From the NCBI GenBank assembly GCA_963775125.1, contig CAVZHQ010000003.1, forward strand, positions 1 to 64,000: a stretch of 64,000 nt of DNA, given 5' to 3'. The position numbers and the translations under genes are program-made. Source of the stretch: JAHECQ01 sp963775125. Its GTDB lineage: Bacteria; Actinomycetota; Acidimicrobiia; Acidimicrobiales; SZUA-35. This document shows, one piece after another, positions 63,091-64,000 of this stretch (positions are counted from its first letter, which is position 1; every line of letters starts with the position of its first letter). The notes under the pieces are model-generated. The model was not told the origin of the DNA and did no database searches. It saw only the letters and a program-made list of their open reading frames with translations.

Positions 63091-64000
63091 ACGCTGAGAT
63101 AGGCGCCCGCCATGCGATCGGCGGTGAAGGATTGCAGGTGCTCGATGCCCCGCTTGACCCCGTCACGCCGGAGACGCTCGTCGGTCCAGAGTTCGCGGAG
63201 TGAGGCGGCGATGGCGCGCTGGTCGTGGGGATCGAAGCGGAGAGCCGCATCGCCGGCTGCGTCGTCGAGCCACGCCCCGGTCGAGCAGGCCACTGGGACC
63301 CCGTGCCCGAAGGACTCGAGCACGGGATAGCCCCAACCTTCGAACGTCGAGGGGAAGACCAGCAGCCGGGCCCGTCGTTGGAGGTCGGCCAGCTTCTGAT
63401 CCGACACGAACCCGGTGAACTCGACCAGGTCCGCAACCCCGAGGTCCCTGGCCAGTGCCAACAATTCGTCCTCGTTGCCCAAGGGCGCACCGGTGCACTT
63501 CAGCGGGATGTCGGTGCCGCTTCGGCGACAGATCGCCAGCGCTCCGATCAGGCCGGCGTGATTCTTGTGCTTCCAGGTCCGAGCCGGATACAGGGCAAAG
63601 GGCTCGCCGTCGTCATCAGTTCGCCGGGCTGACGCCGGCTGTTCGGCGCCCGTGGAACCGACGACGCCGGGGAGATGCGAACCATCGGCGACGAATGGGG
63701 CGACGACGATCACCTTGCTCGGCTCGATTTCATAGCTGGCGATCACGTCTTTTCGTACGAACTCGGTGGGTACCACCACGGCGGCGGCTGCTTGGCAATA
63801 GGCCCGATACAGGCGGTCGCGATAGCGGGCCGAAGCTCGGGAGAAGAGATGCGGAAGGTGGCGATGCTGCAGGTCCCACGGTTGGTAGACCATCGGCATC
63901 GTCGAGAGCTCGGCCCGTTGGTACGGAAAGTGCACGACATCGGCGCCGAGCGCTTCGAAGGTTCCGGTGCCGGCTTCGGGTCGGCCGGCGACGTCGCGAA
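63012..64000 (-). CDS. Family 4 glycosyltransferase, 5' end beyond the window
   Basis: The frame stays open to base 64000 (EAGTGTFEALGADVVHFPYQRAEL), so the N-terminus is missing. GT-B domain with FVRKDVIASYEIEPSKVIVVAPFV, ALYPARTWKHKNHAGLIGAL and LLVFPSTFEGWGYPVLESFGHGVPVACS (the EGWGYPVLE donor-binding motif of GT4, E-x7-E type). Converges on, and overlaps by 79 bp, the flippase gene. Probably another enzyme of the same surface polysaccharide. Confidence 0.85.
   Translation of the reverse strand, partial: RDVAGRPEAGTGTFEALGADVVHFPYQRAELSTMPMVYQPWDLQHRHLPHLFSRASARYRDRLYRAYCQAAAAVVVPTEFVRKDVIASYEIEPSKVIVVAPFVADGSHLPGVVGSTGAEQPASARRTDDDGEPFALYPARTWKHKNHAGLIGALAICRRSGTDIPLKCTGAPLGNEDELLALARDLGVADLVEFTGFVSDQKLADLQRRARLLVFPSTFEGWGYPVLESFGHGVPVACSTGAWLDDAAGDAALRFDPHDQRAIAASLRELWTDERLRRDGVKRGIEHLQSFTADRMAGAYLSVYDAASRRSRRTLGTMMDSGSTTHTV

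Overview
The window is high-GC, dense, actinobacterial-type DNA. Its gene content is F420-type luciferase-like oxidoreductases, a wax ester/triacylglycerol synthase, a class III PHA synthase, a type III CoA-transferase, a lipid-transfer-protein/DUF35 pair, an ECF42-type sigma factor, DUF4395 and DUF2277. Together with many apparently leaderless genes this suggests Actinomycetota, most plausibly an Acidimicrobiia-like lineage. That placement is inference; no rRNA is present.

Layout. 1-982: no convincing gene; a degenerate tRNA-Gly remnant, a 16-bp palindrome, a hairpin repeat and a predicted ECF42 promoter. 983-4226: DGPF/YCII protein plus ECF42 sigma factor, an imine-reductase-like dehydrogenase and a decayed alpha/beta hydrolase. 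4321-9830: storage lipids, namely a WS/DGAT-esterase fusion with an upstream hydrolase on the minus strand, and phaE-phaC on the plus strand ending in two identical hairpin repeats. 9869-14205: LacI regulator, twin operators and a fructose-type (frcBCA-like) ABC importer. 14330-20889: lipoprotein, phosphoesterase, frameshifted hemolysin III, aminoglycoside-phosphotransferase-like kinase, aromatic amino acid decarboxylase with a MarR regulator, and alanine dehydrogenase with a divergent AsnC/Lrp regulator. 21163-25187: acyl-CoA dehydrogenase, two luciferase-like oxidoreductases (one frameshifted) and a cupin. 25221-29187: three tandem paralogues of a zinc-ribbon/one-TM/extracytoplasmic protein. 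29243-29489: tRNA-Cys and tRNA-Val. 29539-32354: DUF2277 and an flgN-flgK-flgL-like set whose hook-junction proteins lack their N-terminal D0 helices. 32452-38262: S9 peptidase, acyl-CoA-dehydrogenase-like flavoprotein, cupin and a large TPR-like protein. 38276-46194: SDR, Drr-type ABC exporter, a PEP-mutase-like/CaiB/thioesterase operon, an Ltp-DUF35 pair and DUF4395. 46262-57490: GNAT/acyl-CoA synthetase fusion, acyl-CoA dehydrogenase, citrate synthase, carboxyltransferase with LysR, a candidate small RNA, aconitase and GntR. 57572-64000: lipoprotein and an exopolysaccharide-type cluster cut by the window end.

Themes. Much of the window concerns acyl-CoA and storage-lipid metabolism feeding the TCA cycle. 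Fourteen genes on both strands show TANNNT followed by 6-7 nt and then the start codon, the signature of leaderless transcription; this fixed many start choices. Two families of short inverted repeats (six and two copies) are scattered between genes. Three otherwise well-conserved genes carry an apparent single-base frameshift, so base-level accuracy should be checked before calling them pseudogenes. The strongest candidate for something undescribed is a promoter/two C-rich-loop hairpins/terminator unit at about 54136-54297, next to a four-copy 23-bp tandem repeat, which looks like a small RNA gene (possibly 6C-like).
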